Below, piece by piece: positions 23,309-34,073 of a stretch of DNA of 45,052 bases (position 1 is its first letter; each line of letters begins with the position of its first letter). The DNA comes from an uncultured Prevotellaceae bacterium (GTDB taxonomy: Bacteria; Bacteroidota; Bacteroidia; Bacteroidales; Bacteroidaceae): NCBI GenBank assembly GCA_900316975.1, contig ONFA01000016.1, positions 1 to 45,052 on the forward strand, read 5' to 3'. The notes beneath the pieces are model-generated. The model was not told the origin of the DNA. It did no database searches and saw nothing but the letters and a program-made list of their open reading frames with translations. The position numbers were made by a program, and so were the translations under genes.

Positions 23309-24787
23309 TTACATATCTTCGATTTCATCGGCGGCAGCTGGTGCAGTCGTTGCTTCCGCATTGCAGCTTGCCGTGTCGTCGGGAGTTGGAGAGATATATT
23401 CCATTTCTTTGATGAAGTCGTCGATGGTGGATTGGTTGCCTTGCAGTTTCATGTAACTGTAGCAGATGGTCTCGCCGGGCTTGAGGATGGATGCCGCTGC
23501 TCGGAGCGTTTCAGACATCATAACTTGGAAATTGATGATTTCCTCCTCGGTGTCAATACCCTTGTGCTCGCGAATGACTGAACCCACATAGGTGATGTTG
23601 TTGGCTGCCGATACTTTGTTGTTGGGGAAGTAGAGACAGACAAGTTCGATACCCTCGGGACGGATTGGCATGGTTTCGTCTTTTTCGTTGAGTATCCATA
23701 TTTTCCCGACTAACAGGTCGCCTTCGATGTTGCCAGAGAATTTCTGCTCGGCAAGGAGTCGGATGCGGCTGACGAATCGGTTGTATTCGATGTAGTTGTC
23801 GTAGAACTCGGTGTAGATGGTGAATCCGATGTTTGGAGAAATGATGGATTGCTTTCCTTCGGATGTGATTTCATAGACATTGAAGTCTTGTGGTATGAGT
23901 TCTTCGACATCGTGAAGTTCGTTGCAACTGGTGCAAAGAGTTTGTGTCTTGGGTTCGATGAAGGTGTTGCCACAAGTGTTGCAGGTGTAGATGATTGCCG
24001 GACGGTCATAGTCCATGCCAATGTGGTGAAGAATCTTGTGACACTTGGGGCAGCGCAACTGTCCACCGAAGTTGTAGGTGTGCTCGGGTGTGACGTTGGC
24101 GCAACGGAAGTGGTGGATGACTTCTTCTGTCTGCACGGATGACTGCCCGCACTTTGGACAAGTCTTGATGTAGAGCAGGTGGGAGTGGAGGCAGTTGGGA
24201 CAAAGGAAGACTTTGTTGACGAACTTGGTGGCCCGGAAAAGTCCCTTCTCGGTCATGGACTGAAGGAACACAAAGAAATCGGTCAGTTCGTATTGCCCCA
24301 ATCGGTAGAAGAGGTCAAACACGGGAATGGTATAGCCTGTGGATGCTGTGACATCGAGTTTGGGCTCGAGAACTGTCTTCTTGCGCGAGATGAGATAGCG
24401 GGTCAAGCGAATGAAGAACTGATTAGAAGACATGATGGGGTCTTCAGTCGCAGCAAGACCTATCAGCGTGTTGTAGTTAATGATGTTTTCGGTGGTAGTG
24501 AGTACCTCCATATCATTCCAGTTGTCGGAATAGCCATCGATAATATTATCGTAACTGCCCATTTTCCCTTTGAGGGAAGCGGTTACAAAGAGTGGCTTGT
24601 AACAGCACTTGGTGGAAGTGATAGGGTTGATGCTATTTAAAATAGTCTTGGTCTCTTCGACAGAATTGTTAACGATAAAAACGACGTCAAAGAGATATTC
24701 AGGGAAGTCGGGACTCTCATCAAGCGCAAATGGGCTGTCAAGCAGGAGTACCCGTCTGTCACCGTCATTATTTTGGATAGTTATCAT
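23309..24787 (-). CDS. TackOD1-like multi-zinc-ribbon signalling protein
   Basis: A 492-residue cytoplasmic protein. Residues 10-90 look like a degenerate receiver fold (RRVLLLDSP, FDVVFIVNN, YKPLFVTAS, IIDGYSD). Residues about 119-290 match the pattern of the Thaumarchaeal output domain TackOD1: RLTRYLISRKK, a helical segment, then zinc-binding pairs CPNC (196/199), CPKC (210/213), Cys229, CPKC (246/249), CNTC (269/272) and CTSC (285/288). The C-terminal 200 residues are alpha/beta without a family I can name. No signal peptide or membrane helix. It is followed by a receiver gene. The TackOD1 call is by motif recollection; binding partner and output are unknown. Confidence 0.7.
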   Translation of the reverse strand: MITIQNNDGDRRVLLLDSPFALDESPDFPEYLFDVVFIVNNSVEETKTILNSINPITSTKCCYKPLFVTASLKGKMGSYDNIIDGYSDNWNDMEVLTTTENIINYNTLIGLAATEDPIMSSNQFFIRLTRYLISRKKTVLEPKLDVTASTGYTIPVFDLFYRLGQYELTDFFVFLQSMTEKGLFRATKFVNKVFLCPNCLHSHLLYIKTCPKCGQSSVQTEEVIHHFRCANVTPEHTYNFGGQLRCPKCHKILHHIGMDYDRPAIIYTCNTCGNTFIEPKTQTLCTSCNELHDVEELIPQDFNVYEITSEGKQSIISPNIGFTIYTEFYDNYIEYNRFVSRIRLLAEQKFSGNIEGDLLVGKIWILNEKDETMPIRPEGIELVCLYFPNNKVSAANNITYVGSVIREHKGIDTEEEIINFQVMMSETLRAAASILKPGETICYSYMKLQGNQSTIDDFIKEMEYISPTPDDTASCNAEATTAPAAADEIEDM

Positions 24788-24877
24788 ACGCTTTTATGCG
24801 ACTTAGATTATTATTTTAAAGTCTTTTCCTAACAAGGCCATTCCTTAACTGAAGAACTTCAGTCCATCAGTCAAGTT

Positions 24878-24886
24878 GCAAATTTA
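24878..24886 (-). promoter_or_regulatory. -7 box (TAAATTTGC) for TackOD1-receiver operon
   Basis: Reads TAAATTTGC on the minus strand, about 90 bases before ATG 24787. The leader contains the palindrome CTGAAGAACTTCAG (24849-24862). Confidence 0.5.
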
Positions 24887-24905
24887 TAATAAATTTTTCT
24901 AAAAA

Positions 24906-24946
24906 AACATTTTCAACACTTTTTTTTTCAAAAAATGTTATTTTTT
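24906..24946. terminator. AT-rich bidirectional terminator
   Basis: AACATTTT (24906-24913) pairs with AAAATGTT (24932-24939), with a T-run on each strand beyond the stem. It lies downstream of the ribF-DUF3109 unit and upstream of the TackOD1 promoter. Confidence 0.5.
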
Positions 24947-24975
24947 CCCACTTTTATGTGTGGTAAGAGGCTTGT

Positions 24976-25553
24976 TTAGTCTAAATAGCCTGCATTCTTG
25001 AGTTCTCTGGCGGCTATGTCACATTCGTCCCACCATGCTTGTCCAAAACGTCGGATGAGAGGTTCTTTGAGAAATTGATAGACGGGAAGATGAAGGGCGG
25101 CTCCGAGTTTACGGGCGGGTTGGCAGACGTCCCACTTGTGTACATTGACTGCGGTCATGCCGCCAACGGTGGAGAGACGGACGGGGTAGAGAGCGCAGGA
25201 TATGGGTTTCTGCCAGTGAAATTTGCCGTTGCGATAGGCGGAATCAATGGCGCAAAGGGCACAGGCACCCTCATGCTTGGCAAAGACACAGTCTTTCCCA
25301 TTGATGATTTGTGTGACGAGTTCCCCCTCCTTGTCTGGGTAAACAACACCTTCTTTTTCGATTTGTTGCTGTGCTTGAAGCGGCAAGTCTTCGTGTAGCT
25401 TCTCGTAGGCTTCTTCGAGCATCTCCACTTCATCGGGGGTGACGGGGGCTCCGGCATCGCCTTCCACACAACAGAGGCCATGGCATTTGTCGAGGTCACA
25501 GCAAAAGAATTCTTTGAATAGGTCGAGCGAAACGAGTGTGTTGAGTATTTCAA

Positions 25554-25557
<4 letters not shown>
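24976..25557 (-). CDS. DUF3109 cysteine-rich protein
   Basis: A 193-residue cytoplasmic protein of the DUF3109 family, related to YkgJ-type putative metal-chelating proteins. Conserved cysteines: FFCCDLDKCHGLCCVEGDAG near the N terminus, then CVFAKHEGACALCAIDSA and ISCALYPVR, and VCQP. These probably bind zinc or an Fe-S cluster; no reaction is known. The start is MIEILN at 25557, whose ATG overlaps the ribF stop (ATGA at 25554-25557), indicating translational coupling; the ATG 30 bases upstream lies within ribF. The coupling to flavin synthesis is a clue to function but not proof. Confidence 0.9.
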
Positions 25558-26546
<989 letters not shown>

Positions 26547-26565
26547 TTCTTGTTTCTACAGCGGT

Positions 26566-26769
26566 TTTGCAAGTTCTCAACTTCTTTGGAGTTAAAGGAG
26601 TTAGAGGAGTGAAAGGAGTGAAAGCCAAATGTGAGGGTTTAGAGTTTAGGGCTGAGGGTATAGAGATGAGAGTCGCCCAGCGCATGGGCTGGCAGAGTAT
26701 CGGCTTTTAACTCCTGAGCGGAGCGATAACTCCTATAACTCCTTTTACTCCAATAAACTAAAACTTGCG
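26566..26769. repeat. Long palindromic repeat, copy A
   Basis: About 200 bp, nearly identical to the complement of 30917-31118. Parts in order: TTTGCAAGTT end; 9-bp units GAGTTAAAG/GAGTTAGAG/GAGTGAAAG (four here); a heptad stretch (GGGTTTA, GAGTTTA, GGGCTGA, GGGTATA); a hairpin core (GCCCAGCGCATGGGCTGGC); and an inverted 9-bp-unit end (ACTCCTATAACTCC) closing with AAACTTGCG. The ends form imperfect terminal inverted repeats of about 35 bp. No reading frame. Confidence 0.9.
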
Positions 26770-26809
26770 AAAGTTGAATTATTTCATTCTTGTGAATGTT
26801 GAGTCGTTC

Positions 26810-28039
26810 CTATTTGCAAAGACGGCAGTCTTCGCATTTGTCAAGTTCGCCACGGAAGCGTTTCTCTACCTTGACATAGAGTTTCTGGCGCAGTGGCTCG
26901 TATTTGATTTGGTCGATGACTTGTCCCATGAAGGCGTTCTTCAGCAGGGTGCGTGCTTCGGGCTCGGGGATGCCACGTTGACGCATATAGAAGAGGGCTG
27001 CCTCGTCCATCACACCGACTGTGGAACCGTGGGCGCATTTCACGTCGTCGGCATAGATTTCGAGCATGGGTTGGGTGTACATGCGGGCTTCTTTGCTGGC
27101 GCAGAGATTGGCGTTGGTTTCTTGTGAGGTGGTCTTTTGTGCTTCTTTCTCTACCAAAATTTTGCCGGCAAAGGCTCCGACTGATTGGTCATCGACCACA
27201 TATTTGTAGAGTTCGGTGGAGGTGCACTGTGAGGTCTCATGACGAATCAGTGTGTTGTTGTCGATGTGCTGACTTCCGCTGCCTATGGCGCATCCGTTTA
27301 GTGTCACCTCGGAATGTTCACCGTGCAGACGGACTTCGCAGTGGTTGCGGGTCTGTCCGTTGAAGAGGGTGAGGCTGTTGTGCTTGACGGTGCAGTCGCG
27401 GTCTTCGTGGATGTAAACATTGGAGAATCGGTTGCATAGCGGTGTGGTCTCTTCTATTTCGTAGAGGTCGAGACGGGCTCCGTCGTGGCAATAAACCTCT
27501 ATGACTTGTGTGGTGAGGTAGTGTTGCCGGTCAGCGGCGTGGTCGTTGATGATGATGGTGGCATCGGAATCTTTCTCCATGACCACGAGAATGCGGCGGT
27601 TCATCATGGTGGCTGCTGTTCCCCTGAGCCAGTGATCTACGAGAATGGGGTTCTCGGCTCGTTCGCCTTTGGGCACATGAATGAGCAATGCCTCATGCAC
27701 CAGCGCGGTGTTGAGTGCTGTGATGGCATCGGCGGGGTTTGCCACCCGATGATAGTAGGGGGTCACGTCGATGGGTGCATCTTTAATATTATAGATGTAT
27801 GTCGAGGGTCGAGGGTTGAGGGTCGAGAGTTGGGGGGTGAGGGTGATGCCGTAGTTAGGAGCGAAGGCTGTGGAGACATCAGTGTATTTGTAGTGTTCCA
27901 CTTTCTGGGTGGGAAAGCCCATGTGCAGGAATTGGTTGAAGGCGTCATCTCGGACGGCGTTCAACACGGCGCAACTGCGTGACTTGATGGTCTCTGCTGC
28001 TGCGTGATAGAATTCTATGTATTGCTGTTCAGCGTTCAT
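26810..28039 (-). CDS. sufD: Fe-S cluster assembly protein SufD
   Basis: A 409-residue scaffold subunit that pairs with SufB and the ATPase SufC to build Fe-S clusters. It has the right-handed beta-helix region and the conserved C-terminal CAHGSTVGVMDEAALFYMRQRG with the key His, then LLKNAFMGQVIDQI. The protein ends in CEDCRLCK, a cysteine-rich tail typical of Bacteroidota SufD. Residues about 66-80 (LTPQLSTLNPRPST) are encoded by an in-frame heptad tract. The ATG overlaps the sufC stop (ATGA, 28036-28039). It is the last gene of cvpA-sufB-sufC-sufD; repeat copy A follows where sufS is often found. Confidence 0.93.
   Translation of the reverse strand: MNAEQQYIEFYHAAAETIKSRSCAVLNAVRDDAFNQFLHMGFPTQKVEHYKYTDVSTAFAPNYGITLTPQLSTLNPRPSTYIYNIKDAPIDVTPYYHRVANPADAITALNTALVHEALLIHVPKGERAENPILVDHWLRGTAATMMNRRILVVMEKDSDATIIINDHAADRQHYLTTQVIEVYCHDGARLDLYEIEETTPLCNRFSNVYIHEDRDCTVKHNSLTLFNGQTRNHCEVRLHGEHSEVTLNGCAIGSGSQHIDNNTLIRHETSQCTSTELYKYVVDDQSVGAFAGKILVEKEAQKTTSQETNANLCASKEARMYTQPMLEIYADDVKCAHGSTVGVMDEAALFYMRQRGIPEPEARTLLKNAFMGQVIDQIKYEPLRQKLYVKVEKRFRGELDKCEDCRLCK
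27801..27842. repeat. In-frame heptad tract in sufD
   Basis: Six contiguous units: GTCGAGG x2, GTTGAGG, GTCGAGA, GTTGGGG, GGTGAGG (42 bp = 14 codons), encoding the PQLSTLNPRPST stretch. Confidence 0.85.
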
Positions 28040-28785
28040 GCCTCTTCCTCCTTGAGCCAGTCAAATCCTTGTTCCTCAATTTGCTGAGCCAATTCTGCCG
28101 TGCCTGTCTTCACGATGCGTCCGTCGATGAGCACATGCACAAAGTCGGGACAGATGTAATCGAGCAAACGTTGGTAGTGGGTGATGACGATGGCTGAGGT
28201 CTTGTCTGTGCGGAGTTTGTTGAATCCCTCTGCCACTATGCGCAAGGCATCCACATCGAGCCCAGAGTCTGTTTCGTCGAGAATACAGAAGGTGGGCTCG
28301 AGCATTGCCATCTGGAAAATTTCGTTGCGCTTGCGTTCTCCGCCGGAGAATCCTTCGTTCACTGAACGGTTCATCAATTTCTGGTCTATCTCAACGAGTT
28401 TGCGCTTTTCGCGCATGATTTTCAGAAACTCTGTCGATTTGAGGGGTTCCTTGCCCTGTGCCTCCCGTCGGGCATTCACTGCTGCACGCATGAAATTGGT
28501 CATACTCACTCCGGGTATTTCGATGGGTGCCTGAAAGGACATGAAGATGCCCGCATGAGCACGCTCCTCTGTATTCATGGTGAGCAGATTTTGCCCGTTG
28601 AAGGTAATGCTGCCCTCTGTCACCTCGTAGGCAGGATTGCCCACTATGACATTCGAAAGGGTGGACTTGCCTGCACCGTTGGTACCCATGAGTGCATGGA
28701 TTTCGCCATCACCAATGGTCAGGTTGACTCCCTTGAGTATTTCTTTGTCGCCCACTTTGGCGTGAAGATTCTTTATTTCTAACAT
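28036..28785 (-). CDS. sufC: Fe-S cluster assembly ATPase SufC
   Basis: A 249-residue ABC-type ATPase that powers the SufBCD scaffold. Walker A GTNGAGKST, the SufC-typical signature FSGGERKRNEI, Walker B CILDETDSGLD and the H-loop VITHYQR are intact. Length and motifs are standard. It lies 47 bp after sufB and overlaps sufD by four bases, so sufC and sufD translation are coupled. Confidence 0.97.
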   Translation of the reverse strand: MLEIKNLHAKVGDKEILKGVNLTIGDGEIHALMGTNGAGKSTLSNVIVGNPAYEVTEGSITFNGQNLLTMNTEERAHAGIFMSFQAPIEIPGVSMTNFMRAAVNARREAQGKEPLKSTEFLKIMREKRKLVEIDQKLMNRSVNEGFSGGERKRNEIFQMAMLEPTFCILDETDSGLDVDALRIVAEGFNKLRTDKTSAIVITHYQRLLDYICPDFVHVLIDGRIVKTGTAELAQQIEEQGFDWLKEEEA

Positions 28786-28832
28786 GATGTCAAGTGCAAT
28801 TTACCGTTATGTTCAATTCCATTAGTGTAGCC

Positions 28833-30314
28833 TTATCCGACAGTCCCCTCAAGTGAGACTGAGAGGAGTTTCTGTGCTTCGACTGCAAATTCCATGGGGA
28901 GTTTGTTGATGACCTCTTTGGCATAGCCGTTGACAATGAGTCCGACGGCTTCTTCGGTGGAAATGCCTCGCTGATTGCAGTAGAAGAGTTGTTCCTCGTT
29001 GATTTTGGAGGTGGTTGCTTCATGCTCCACTGTGGCGGTGTTGTTGTGGATGTCCATATAAGGGAAGGTGTGTGCCCCACACTGACTGCCCAGCAGCAGC
29101 GAGTCGCATGATGAGTAGTTGCGTGCCCCGTCTGCATGCTTGCCCACTCTTACGAGTCCTCGGTAGGAGTTCTGCGACTGGCCAGCCGAGATGCCTTTGG
29201 AGATGATGGTGGAACGTGTGTTCCTGCCCAGATGAATCATCTTGGTGCCAGTGTCGGCTTCCTGATGGTGGTTGGTGACAGCCACACTGTAGAACTCGGC
29301 TTGGCTGTTGTCGCCTCGCAGCACACAGGATGGGTATTTCCATGTGATGGCGGAACCTGTTTCCACTTGTGTCCACGAGAGTTTGCTGTTCACACCTCTC
29401 AAATCGCCCCGTTTCGTGACAAGATTGAGCACGCCTCCACGTCCTTCTGCATCGCCGGGATACCAATTTTGAACTGTAGAGTATTTCACCTCTGCATGAT
29501 CCATCACGACGATTTCGACTATGGCGGCATGCAATTGGTTCTCATCACGCATCGGAGCCGTACATCCTTCCAGATATGACACATACGAGCCTTCGTCGCA
29601 CACAATGAGGGTCCGTTCAAACTGTCCCGTGTTTCTTGCATTGATGCGGAAATAGGTGGAGAGTTCCATGGGACACCGTGTGTTCTTGGGAATATAAACA
29701 AAAGACCCGTCGGAGAACACAGCGCTGTTCAAGGCTGCAAAATAGTTGTCTTTGGGAGGCACCACACTGCCCAGATATTGTTTCACCAAGTTGGGGTGAT
29801 TTTTCACTGCTTCGCTGATAGAGCAGAAGATGATGCCTTTCTCCGACAGTTTCTCCTTGAAGGTGGTCTTCACTGACACAGAGTCCATCACGGCATCGAC
29901 TGCTGTACCCGAAAGGGCAAGACGCTCCTCAAGCGGGATGCCTAACTTGTCGAAAGTCTTCATCAGTTCAGGATCAATTTCCTCCACGCTTTGGGGACCT
30001 TTCTTCTTCTTGGCGGTAGGGTCAGCGTAGTAGGAGATGGCCTGATAGTCTATTTCTGGCAAATGCACATGCCCCCATGTGGGCTGTTGTTGCGTCAGCC
30101 AATAGCGATAGGCCTCCAAACGGAACTGCAACAACCAGTCTGGCTCTCCCTTTTTCTCGGAGATGAGCCTCACCACATCCTCGTTCAATCCCTTCTCTAT
30201 AATTTCAGTGTGTACATCAGTGGTGAAGCCGAATTCGTATTTCTTCTCCGCGATGCTACGTACAAACTCATTCTTCTCAGACCCGTTCCTCTGTCCGTTT
30301 CCTTGTCCGCTCAT
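28833..30314 (-). CDS. sufB: Fe-S cluster assembly protein SufB
   Basis: A 493-residue core scaffold of the SUF system. Family marks include [32 protein letters not shown], the cluster-related [36 protein letters not shown] and [20 protein letters not shown]. Length is as expected. The ATG overlaps the cvpA stop (ATGA, 30311-30314). The gene is followed by sufC and sufD; together they form the SufBC2D complex, to which SufS (9598-10812) would donate sulfur. Confidence 0.97.
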   Translation of the reverse strand: MSGQGNGQRNGSEKNEFVRSIAEKKYEFGFTTDVHTEIIEKGLNEDVVRLISEKKGEPDWLLQFRLEAYRYWLTQQQPTWGHVHLPEIDYQAISYYADPTAKKKKGPQSVEEIDPELMKTFDKLGIPLEERLALSGTAVDAVMDSVSVKTTFKEKLSEKGIIFCSISEAVKNHPNLVKQYLGSVVPPKDNYFAALNSAVFSDGSFVYIPKNTRCPMELSTYFRINARNTGQFERTLIVCDEGSYVSYLEGCTAPMRDENQLHAAIVEIVVMDHAEVKYSTVQNWYPGDAEGRGGVLNLVTKRGDLRGVNSKLSWTQVETGSAITWKYPSCVLRGDNSQAEFYSVAVTNHHQEADTGTKMIHLGRNTRSTIISKGISAGQSQNSYRGLVRVGKHADGARNYSSCDSLLLGSQCGAHTFPYMDIHNNTATVEHEATTSKINEEQLFYCNQRGISTEEAVGLIVNGYAKEVINKLPMEFAVEAQKLLSVSLEGTVG

Positions 30315-30886
30315 TCCTTTTTCTTTGTGGGGTTGATTTTCTCCTTTGCCTTATCCACCACAGGTTTCAGACCCGATTTTGGCTCACATCCGTTGGCGAT
30401 TTCCGTTTGGTCGGTCACCAACAGGATGTCAGGGATGACAACTTGCGTGGCATGCTTCATCTGATAGTAGAGTTCAGAACGCACCCCCAACTTCTGTGGC
30501 TTAAAACCTGCATTGCTGCCAATGAAATCGAAGATGTTGAGTGCTATGCTTAGCATCAAGGCATAACAAACTACACCGACCAATGCTCCGACAATGCGGT
30601 TAAGGAAGTTGAGTTTTAGTTTCTTGAAGAACTCAGTGAAGAAAGCGGCAAGCCATCCCAGTGCAATGGGCACAACGATGACTATGAGCACGAAGGCGAT
30701 GAGTCTTCCGAACCCAATGCTGGCGCCTGTCTTATCTGCCAAGAAATCGCCAAACTGATGATAGAGCGTGGCGGCGATAAGCAAACCAACCGCCACACCC
30801 AGAAAGTGAGCCACCTGCTTGAATGCGCCTTGTTTGTACCCAATGACAGCACCCGCAATCAGCACAATATAGATGAGTATATCCAT
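30311..30886 (-). CDS. CvpA family membrane protein
   Basis: A 191-residue protein with four hydrophobic segments ([83 protein letters not shown]), matching the CvpA/colicin V production family of inner-membrane proteins, and a Lys-rich tail. Function in Bacteroidota is unknown; the name comes from E. coli colicin V export. It is coupled by ATGA overlap to sufB, an association common in Bacteroidales. Repeat copy B separates it from infB, so the operon may have been split here; I see no -7 box upstream. Confidence 0.85.
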   Translation of the reverse strand: MDILIYIVLIAGAVIGYKQGAFKQVAHFLGVAVGLLIAATLYHQFGDFLADKTGASIGFGRLIAFVLIVIVVPIALGWLAAFFTEFFKKLKLNFLNRIVGALVGVVCYALMLSIALNIFDFIGSNAGFKPQKLGVRSELYYQMKHATQVVIPDILLVTDQTEIANGCEPKSGLKPVVDKAKEKINPTKKKE

Positions 30887-30916
30887 ACCTGGATTCTAAT
30901 TATTAATTACTTAATC

Positions 30917-31118
30917 TTTGCAAGTTTTACTTTATTGGAGTTAAAGAAGTTATAGGAGTTATCGCTCCGCTGAGGAGTTAAAAGCCAATACTCTGCCAGC
31001 CCATGCGCTGGGCGACTCTCATCTCTATACCCTCAGCCCTAAACTCTAAACCCTCACATTTGGCTTTCACTCCTCTAACTCCTTTCACTCCAAAGAAGTA
31101 GAGCATTTGCAAAACTTG
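30917..31118. repeat. Long palindromic repeat, copy B (inverted)
   Basis: Complement of copy A (26566-26769) over almost the full length, including the hairpin core and heptads. It has three 9-bp units where A has four, and scattered substitutions. It lies between infB and cvpA; with A it brackets cvpA-sufB-sufC-sufD. Confidence 0.9.
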
Positions 31119-31134
31119 AATCAATGATCAAATA

Positions 31135-34038
31135 TCAAAGTTTTGTCTTCACTTCTACTTCCGTATAAGTTTCGAGCACGTCACCTTCGCGAATGTCGTT
31201 AAAGTTGACAATCGAGATGCCGCATTCGAAGTCGCGGCCAACCTCCTTCACGTCATCCTTGAAACGTTTGAGGGCAAGGATTTCTCCTGTATGCACCACA
31301 ATACCGTCGCGCACCACACGCACCTTGTCGCTGCGGTGAACCTTTCCTTCCGTCACCCAGCATCCAGCCACGGTTCCCACCTTCGTGATGTGATATACCT
31401 GACGCACATCCACCTGTGCCGTAACCTCCTCTTTCAGCGTTGGAGCCAACATGCCTTCCATGGCATCCTTCACTTCTTCAATGGCATCATAGATGATGGA
31501 GTATAGACGAATGTCCACGCCGTATTGTTCTGCCAAACGACGTGCGGCAGCTGATGGACGCACTTGGAAACCGATGATGATGACATTCTCGGAGGCATGG
31601 GCCAGTTCCACATCGTTCTCACTGATTTGACCTACAGCCTTGTGGATGACATTCACCTGAATTTTCTCTGTTGAAAGCTTGATGAGGGAGTCGGACAGTG
31701 CTTCGATAGAACCATCCACGTCGCCCTTCACCACCAGGTTGAGTTCCTTGAAGTCGCCCAGTGCGATGCGGCGTCCCAACTCGTCAAGTGTCAGACGGGT
31801 TTGGGTGCGGAGACCTTGCTCTCGTTTCAATTGCTCACGTTTGTTGCAGATCTCGCGGGCTTCCTGTTCTGTTTCCATCACATGGAAAGTGTCACCTGCT
31901 GTCGGTGCACCATTCAAGCCCAGAATTACTGCTGGTTCGGCGGGCAATGCCTGTTCGATGCGCTGACCGCGTTCATTGAACATTGCCTTGATACGGCCAT
32001 AGTGTGTTCCTGCCAAAACGATGTCGCCTTGATGAAGTGTACCATTCTGTACCAACACCGTAGCCACATAGCCACGTCCTTTGTCAAGGGTGGACTCGAT
32101 GATGGAACCTGTTGCCTTGCGATTGGGGTTGGCCTTGAGATCAAGCATTTCAGCCTCGAGCAACACCTTGTCCATCAGTTCCTCTACACCAATGCCCTTC
32201 TTCGCACTGATATCCTGGCTTTGATATTTACCTCCCCATTCTTCGACGAGCAGGTTCATGGCTGAAAGTTGTTCCTTGATCTTGTCGGGGTTTGCCCCAG
32301 GTTTATCAATCTTGTTAATGGCAAAGACCATTGGTACACCCGCAGCCTGTGCATGGGCAATAGCCTCTTTCGTTTGGGGCATCACGTCGTCATCGGCAGC
32401 AATGATGATGATGGCGATGTCGGTCACTTGGGCACCACGGGCACGCATGGCTGTGAACGCCTCGTGGCCAGGGGTGTCGAGGAATGTGATCTTGCGGCCA
32501 TCCTTCAGTTTCACCTTGTAAGCACCGATGTGCTGGGTGATGCCACCAGCCTCGCCGGCAATCACATTGGTGTTGCGGATGTAGTCAAGAAGTGATGTCT
32601 TACCATGGTCAACATGTCCCATGACTGTGATGATGGGGGCACGTCTTTCGAGGTCTTCCTCTTTGTCTTTCTCTTCTTCAATAGCATTGGACACTTCGCC
32701 CGATACGTATTGTGTGGTGAAACCAAACTCCTCAGCCACGATATTGATGGTTTCGGCATCCAGACGTTGGTTGATGCTCACCATCATTCCGATAGACATA
32801 CAAGTGGCAATGACTTGATTGACAGATATATCCATCATCGTCGCAAGTTCGTTGGCAGTTACGAACTCCGTGATCTTCAATACCTTGCTTTCAGCATTCT
32901 CGGCCATTTCCTCCTCTACCATTCGCTCGTGGATGGCATGCCGCTTATCCTTGCGGTACTTTACGCCCTTCTTCTCTTGCTTGGCTGTGAGACGAGCCAA
33001 CGTTTCTTTTACTTGCTTTGCGACTTCCTCTTCACTCAGTTCCAAAGGTTTTGGAGGTTGCTTTTTCTTGTTCTTCTTCTTGCTTGGAACCTGTTGCTGA
33101 GTTTGCTGATTCTTAGGCTGCTGAGCATTGTTCTGACTGCTCTTGTTCCCTTGTTTTTTGCCTTGTCCCTGTTGGTTCTGGGCATTGCCTTGTTTAGCAG
33201 CAGCATCAATGTCGATCTTGTTGCTGTTGATACGGTTGCGCTTTTTCTTTTGGGTGCCACCTTGAGCGTTTTGTCCTTGTGCGTCGCCATTTTGGGCTTG
33301 CTGGCGTTCCTTGCGGCGTTCAGCCTTACTCTTACGGTCTGGACGTGTTTTGCTGTTCAGACTTGAGAGGTCAATGAAACCTACCTGCTTGAATTGTACA
33401 CCGGCCTCGGCTGGTGCGGCAAGATGATAGATTCCATTTTCGTCTTGTTCCAAGCGGTCAGCAGGTGAGAGCTTCCCCTTCTTCTTGGGTGAGGGCTCCT
33501 CTTTCTGAGGCTGCTCCTGAACAGAACCGATAGGTGTTTCCTTGTTTTCAGCGGCAGTTGATACTGGGGCTACAGTCTCTTCCTTTTGTGTGGCAGGAGC
33601 AACCTCTGGCTCTTTGGGTACAGAAACAGGCTCCTTTACCTCGTTTTTAGGTTTAGGCTCCTCTTTCTTCTCCTGCTTGGGCTCAGCCTTCTTCAAATCG
33701 TTGATATTGCCCACGATTTTGAGTTGAGGCTTCTTTGCAGCCTTTTCCTTTTCGATGCGTTCTTTCTCAAGGCGTACTTTTTCTTCACGAGCAGCTTGCT
33801 GGCGCTCCTTTTTCTCTTGGAGTTCCTTCTCTTTCTGATTTTGTATCTTCTGCTTCGTTTCAGCGTTCTGCTTCATGTCCTCGCCGAACTCCTTTTGGAG
33901 CAGTGCATATTGCTCGTCCGTGATCTTTGCATTGGGTGTAGCATCTTGTAATGCCATACCCTTCTTCTGCAGGAATTCAGCCACGGTGTTGATTCCTACA
34001 TTCAGTTCCTTTAATGCTTTATTGAGTCTTACTGCCAT
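31135..34038 (-). CDS. infB: Translation initiation factor IF-2
   Basis: A 967-residue GTPase that places initiator tRNA on the ribosome. It starts with an IF2_N domain ([20 protein letters not shown]), followed by about 300 residues of low-complexity Lys/Glu/Gln/Pro linker. A second IF2_N-like domain ([20 protein letters not shown]) precedes the G domain: GHVDHGKTS (G1), DTPGHEAF (G3), NKID (G4), ISAKKGIG (G5). Domains II to IV follow. The length is normal for Bacteroidota IF-2. It is the third gene of rimP-nusA-infB; the 31-bp gap from nusA carries ATTTAC-type heptads. Confidence 0.97.
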   Translation of the reverse strand: MAVRLNKALKELNVGINTVAEFLQKKGMALQDATPNAKITDEQYALLQKEFGEDMKQNAETKQKIQNQKEKELQEKKERQQAAREEKVRLEKERIEKEKAAKKPQLKIVGNINDLKKAEPKQEKKEEPKPKNEVKEPVSVPKEPEVAPATQKEETVAPVSTAAENKETPIGSVQEQPQKEEPSPKKKGKLSPADRLEQDENGIYHLAAPAEAGVQFKQVGFIDLSSLNSKTRPDRKSKAERRKERQQAQNGDAQGQNAQGGTQKKKRNRINSNKIDIDAAAKQGNAQNQQGQGKKQGNKSSQNNAQQPKNQQTQQQVPSKKKNKKKQPPKPLELSEEEVAKQVKETLARLTAKQEKKGVKYRKDKRHAIHERMVEEEMAENAESKVLKITEFVTANELATMMDISVNQVIATCMSIGMMVSINQRLDAETINIVAEEFGFTTQYVSGEVSNAIEEEKDKEEDLERRAPIITVMGHVDHGKTSLLDYIRNTNVIAGEAGGITQHIGAYKVKLKDGRKITFLDTPGHEAFTAMRARGAQVTDIAIIIIAADDDVMPQTKEAIAHAQAAGVPMVFAINKIDKPGANPDKIKEQLSAMNLLVEEWGGKYQSQDISAKKGIGVEELMDKVLLEAEMLDLKANPNRKATGSIIESTLDKGRGYVATVLVQNGTLHQGDIVLAGTHYGRIKAMFNERGQRIEQALPAEPAVILGLNGAPTAGDTFHVMETEQEAREICNKREQLKREQGLRTQTRLTLDELGRRIALGDFKELNLVVKGDVDGSIEALSDSLIKLSTEKIQVNVIHKAVGQISENDVELAHASENVIIIGFQVRPSAAARRLAEQYGVDIRLYSIIYDAIEEVKDAMEGMLAPTLKEEVTAQVDVRQVYHITKVGTVAGCWVTEGKVHRSDKVRVVRDGIVVHTGEILALKRFKDDVKEVGRDFECGISIVNFNDIREGDVLETYTEVEVKTKL

Positions 34039-34044
34039 CTACTC

Positions 34045-34073
34045 ATTTACTATTTTACGGTTTACGATTTTAT
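34045..34073. repeat. ATTTAC-type heptads between nusA and infB
   Basis: ATTTACT, ATTTTACG, GTTTACG, ATTTTAT: roughly 7-bp units (one of 8) in the nusA-infB gap. A similar AT-rich tract (TTTACTTTTTACGATTTTAC) lies between rimP and nusA at about 35343-35370. Confidence 0.4.

Noticed and set aside
22788..23456. 222-codon plus-strand frame over the receiver gene
   Set aside because: Antisense to the receiver gene and the 3' end of the TackOD1-like gene, both with intact motifs; no family features of its own.
26566..31118. Composite transposon carrying sufBCD
   Set aside because: The flanking repeats have no transposase and the enclosed genes are in their usual infB-cvpA-suf order, so inversion-capable repeats fit better than a recent transposon.
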